Part shown: piece after piece, positions 62,244 to 64,000 of the stretch
Layout of the letters: every line of letters begins with the position of its first letter
Numbering within the stretch: position 1 is the stretch's first letter
Source: Rhodospirillaceae bacterium
Lineage (GTDB): Bacteria; Pseudomonadota; Alphaproteobacteria; Rhodospirillales; UBA2165
Direction: 5' to 3'
Length of the DNA: 64,000 bases
Assembly: GCA_947467145.1 (NCBI GenBank)
Contig: CANIGJ010000011.1
Coordinates: forward strand, 1-64,000
Position numbers and translations under genes: made by a program
Notes under the pieces: generated by a model
The model's input: only the letters and a program-made list of their open reading frames with translations
The model's database searches: none
Told to the model about the DNA's origin: nothing

Positions 62244-63095
62244 ATGAAAGAACTTTTCGGCAAGGTCGCCTTCATCACGGGGTCGGCCAGCGGTATCGGG
62301 CTTGGCATCGCCCATGCCCTAGCCGCGCGGGGCATGAAGATCGTGCTGGCCGACATCGAGACGGATGCCCTCGATCGCGCCCGCATTGACCTCGAAGAAC
62401 GCCAGGCCGAAGTGATCGCGATCCCGCTCGACGTCTCGGACCGCGCCGCCGTCCAGGACGCGGCCCAGACCGCCGTCGCGGCCTTCGGCAAGGTCCATGT
62501 GCTGTGCAACAACGCCGGCGTCAGCCGTAGCGTGGCGCTCGACGAAGCAACCGGCACGGATTGGGACTGGGTCGTCGGCGTCAATCTGGGCGGCGCGATC
62601 AACGGCCTGCTCGCCTTCGTGCCGCTGATCAAAAGCCACGGCGAGGGCGGCCATATCGTCAATACGAGTTCCATGAGCGGATTGCGTTATGCGCCGGGGC
62701 GCGGCCAAGGCATCTATTCGACGACCAAACATGCGTTGATCGGCATGTCCGAAGCACTCTGCGCCGATCTGGCGCCCCACGATATCGGCGTGAGCGTGCT
62801 CTGCCCCGCTTTCGTCAAAACCCAGATGCCGCATTCGGGGCGCAACCGGCCGGCGCGGTTCGGCGGACCGCAAGTGCCGCAGCGCCGCCCCGACGATCCG
62901 CTGCTGCTCGGCGCCATCCACGGCAAGGAACCCGATCTGGTCGGCGAATATGTGGCCACCGGAATCGAACGCAACCAGCTCCACATCCTGACCGACGCCA
63001 GCGAACGCACCGAGGTCGAAGCCCGCCTCGACAAAATTCGCAGCGCCCTCGATTACACAGCCCAACGCGACGCACGGGAGGCATCGAAATCATGA
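62244..63095 (+). CDS. Short-chain dehydrogenase/reductase (SDR)
   Basis: A 283-residue SDR. FITGSASGIGLGIAHALAARG is the cofactor loop, LADIE suggests NAD preference, LCNNAGVS is the strand-4 motif, and NTSSMSGL and Y-S-T-T-K (YSTTKHAL) are the catalytic Ser and Tyr-Lys. GGGGAGG lies 6 bases before the ATG at 62244. It overlaps the next gene by 4 bases (ATGA), so they are coupled. Confidence 0.93.
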   Translation: MKELFGKVAFITGSASGIGLGIAHALAARGMKIVLADIETDALDRARIDLEERQAEVIAIPLDVSDRAAVQDAAQTAVAAFGKVHVLCNNAGVSRSVALDEATGTDWDWVVGVNLGGAINGLLAFVPLIKSHGEGGHIVNTSSMSGLRYAPGRGQGIYSTTKHALIGMSEALCADLAPHDIGVSVLCPAFVKTQMPHSGRNRPARFGGPQVPQRRPDDPLLLGAIHGKEPDLVGEYVATGIERNQLHILTDASERTEVEARLDKIRSALDYTAQRDAREASKS

Positions 63096-63970
63096 CCCAA
63101 ACTTCACCCTTGGCAGCGACCCAGAAACGCCAAGCCTTCCGCGCAATCCTGACCGGCACCAAATGCCTCTATCCCGCATCCGTCTTCGATCCGATCTCGG
63201 CCAGGCTCGCCGAGGATATCGGCTTTGAGACGATGATGATGGCGGGCTCCATCGCCTCGCAGACCGTGCTGGGCGCACCCGACCTGATCGTGCTCACGCT
63301 CACCGAATTCGCCGATCAGGCGCGCCGCATCAATCGCGCCGGCAAGCTGCCGCTGCTCGTCGATTCCGATCACGGTTACGGCAACGCGCTCAACGTGAAG
63401 CGCACGGTGGAAGAACTGGAAGTGGCGGGCGTGTCGTGCCTAACCATTGAAGACACCGATCTACCGCAACCGTTCGGCACGACTAAGCCGAGCCTGATTT
63501 CGATCGAGGAAGGCGTCGGCAAGATGAAGGCGGCGTTGGCGGGACGCAGCGATCCGGCATTGATCGTTGCCGGGCGTTCAAGCGCGCCGATGATCAGCGG
63601 ACTTGAAGACACCATCGCGCGCACCAAGGCCTATGCCGCCTGCGGCATCGACGCGATGTTCCTGGCCGGCGTGAAAACGCGCGCCGAACTGGATGCCATC
63701 GCGGCAGCGGTGAAGATCCCGCTTCTGCTGGGTGCGGGCGGCGGCGAGCTGGCCGATCGCGAGTATCTCGCATCGCGCAATGTACGCATCGCCTTGCAAG
63801 GCCACCTGCCCTTCGCCTGCGCCGTCGAAGCGACGCGCGCCGCCATGCAGGCGTTGCGCGACGGCACCGATCCCACCGCCATCACGGGCGCGGCTTCGGC
63901 CGAGCTAATGAAAAAGGTGACGCGCGATGCGGACTACAAAACCTGGATGAAAGAATATCTGGGGAGCTGA
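63092..63970 (+). CDS. Isocitrate lyase/PEP mutase family enzyme
   Basis: A 292-residue TIM-barrel protein. The metal-binding D-x-D is in LLVDSDHGYGNALNVKRTVEELEVAGVSCLTIEDTDLPQPFG. The N-terminal CLYPASVFDPISARLAEDIGFETMMMAGS and LIVAGRSSA are typical. The lack of the K-K-C-G-H lyase motif and the DSDHGYGNA variant point to an oxaloacetate-decarboxylase or carboxyphosphonoenolpyruvate-mutase-like member rather than isocitrate lyase. Confidence 0.9.
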   Translation: MTQTSPLAATQKRQAFRAILTGTKCLYPASVFDPISARLAEDIGFETMMMAGSIASQTVLGAPDLIVLTLTEFADQARRINRAGKLPLLVDSDHGYGNALNVKRTVEELEVAGVSCLTIEDTDLPQPFGTTKPSLISIEEGVGKMKAALAGRSDPALIVAGRSSAPMISGLEDTIARTKAYAACGIDAMFLAGVKTRAELDAIAAAVKIPLLLGAGGGELADREYLASRNVRIALQGHLPFACAVEATRAAMQALRDGTDPTAITGAASAELMKKVTRDADYKTWMKEYLGS

Positions 63971-63972
63971 AG

Positions 63973-64000
63973 ATGCTGTTCCACGTCCGCCTGAAGGATT
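63973..64000 (+). CDS. Start of a probable muconolactone-isomerase-like gene (cut by window end)
   Basis: ATG two bases after the preceding stop, reading MLFHVRLKD. Muconolactone delta-isomerase family proteins commonly start MLFHV. Only nine codons are visible, so this is a guess from the first residues and the operon position. Confidence 0.4.

Overview
The window looks like a chromosomal segment of a GC-rich alphaproteobacterium, most likely near the Rhodospirillales. The best evidence is the circularly permuted (two-piece) tmRNA gene followed by an alpha-type sspB. The gene orders also fit: miaA-ilvI-ilvN-ilvC-leuA, mreB-mreC-mreD-mrdA-rodA, mrp/hflK-hflC-DUF2065-degP and lgt-midA-pgeF / prs-rplY-pth-ychF. 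I cannot name a genus from the sequence alone.

Layout. (1) 1-8250 is accessory DNA. It begins inside one IS21-like element and ends in a patchwork of IS21-like remnants facing the other way. Between them lies a visibly more AT-rich stretch with TspO, an alpha/beta hydrolase, a DUF6134-DUF-SDR pair with overlapping genes, a membrane protein, a DUF3833-type lipoprotein and a coiled-coil DUF6481-like protein. (2) 8309-14141, all on the minus strand: tRNA-Lys(CTT) and the rod-shape operon mreBCD-mrdA-rodA. (3) 14278-20812, minus: miaA and branched-chain amino acid synthesis (ilvI, ilvN, ilvC, leuA), with two dyad-symmetric elements between ilvC and leuA. (4) 20865-23978: a quinone-oxidoreductase-like MDR protein, an isochorismatase-like hydrolase and a DUF1015 protein. 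(5) 24004-31875: membrane and periplasmic protein quality control (degP-like protease, DUF2065, hflC, hflK), Mrp, a DMT exporter, a cupin and a methyltransferase. (6) 31884-33922: thyX, permuted ssrA (tmRNA) and sspB. The tag RNA and the adaptor that delivers tagged proteins to ClpXP are adjacent.

(7) 33926-41757: a DsbA-like isomerase, an acyl-CoA synthetase, two tandem paralogous solute-binding proteins, a MarR regulator with two matching operator-like sites, and class I fumarase. (8) 41758-46534: a GIY-YIG protein lying between two copies of a REP-like repeat (the second copy supplies its C-terminus and stop codon), a Mug-like DNA glycosylase with an altered motif, a methyltransferase, an enolase-superfamily enzyme, a hydrolase and an MFS transporter. 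(9) 46531-54732: a catabolic-looking set with a 3-hydroxyisobutyrate-dehydrogenase-like enzyme, an MBL lactonase-like protein, an epimerase, a Rieske oxygenase, a SIP-type flavin reductase, a hydrolase, a CoA-transferase and an enoyl-CoA hydratase. (10) 54792-62125, minus: ychF, pth, rplY, prs, a lipoprotein, pgeF, a MidA-like methyltransferase and lgt. (11) 62244-64000, plus: SDR, a PEP-mutase/isocitrate-lyase family enzyme and the first codons of a probable muconolactone-isomerase-like gene.

Most of the window is ordinary core genome. The parts worth a second look are the IS21-bounded island, the ssrA-sspB locus, the MarR operator pair, the GIY-YIG/REP unit and the inverted repeats around ilvC. 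Statements on base composition are by eye, and all family assignments come from motif recognition without a database search.
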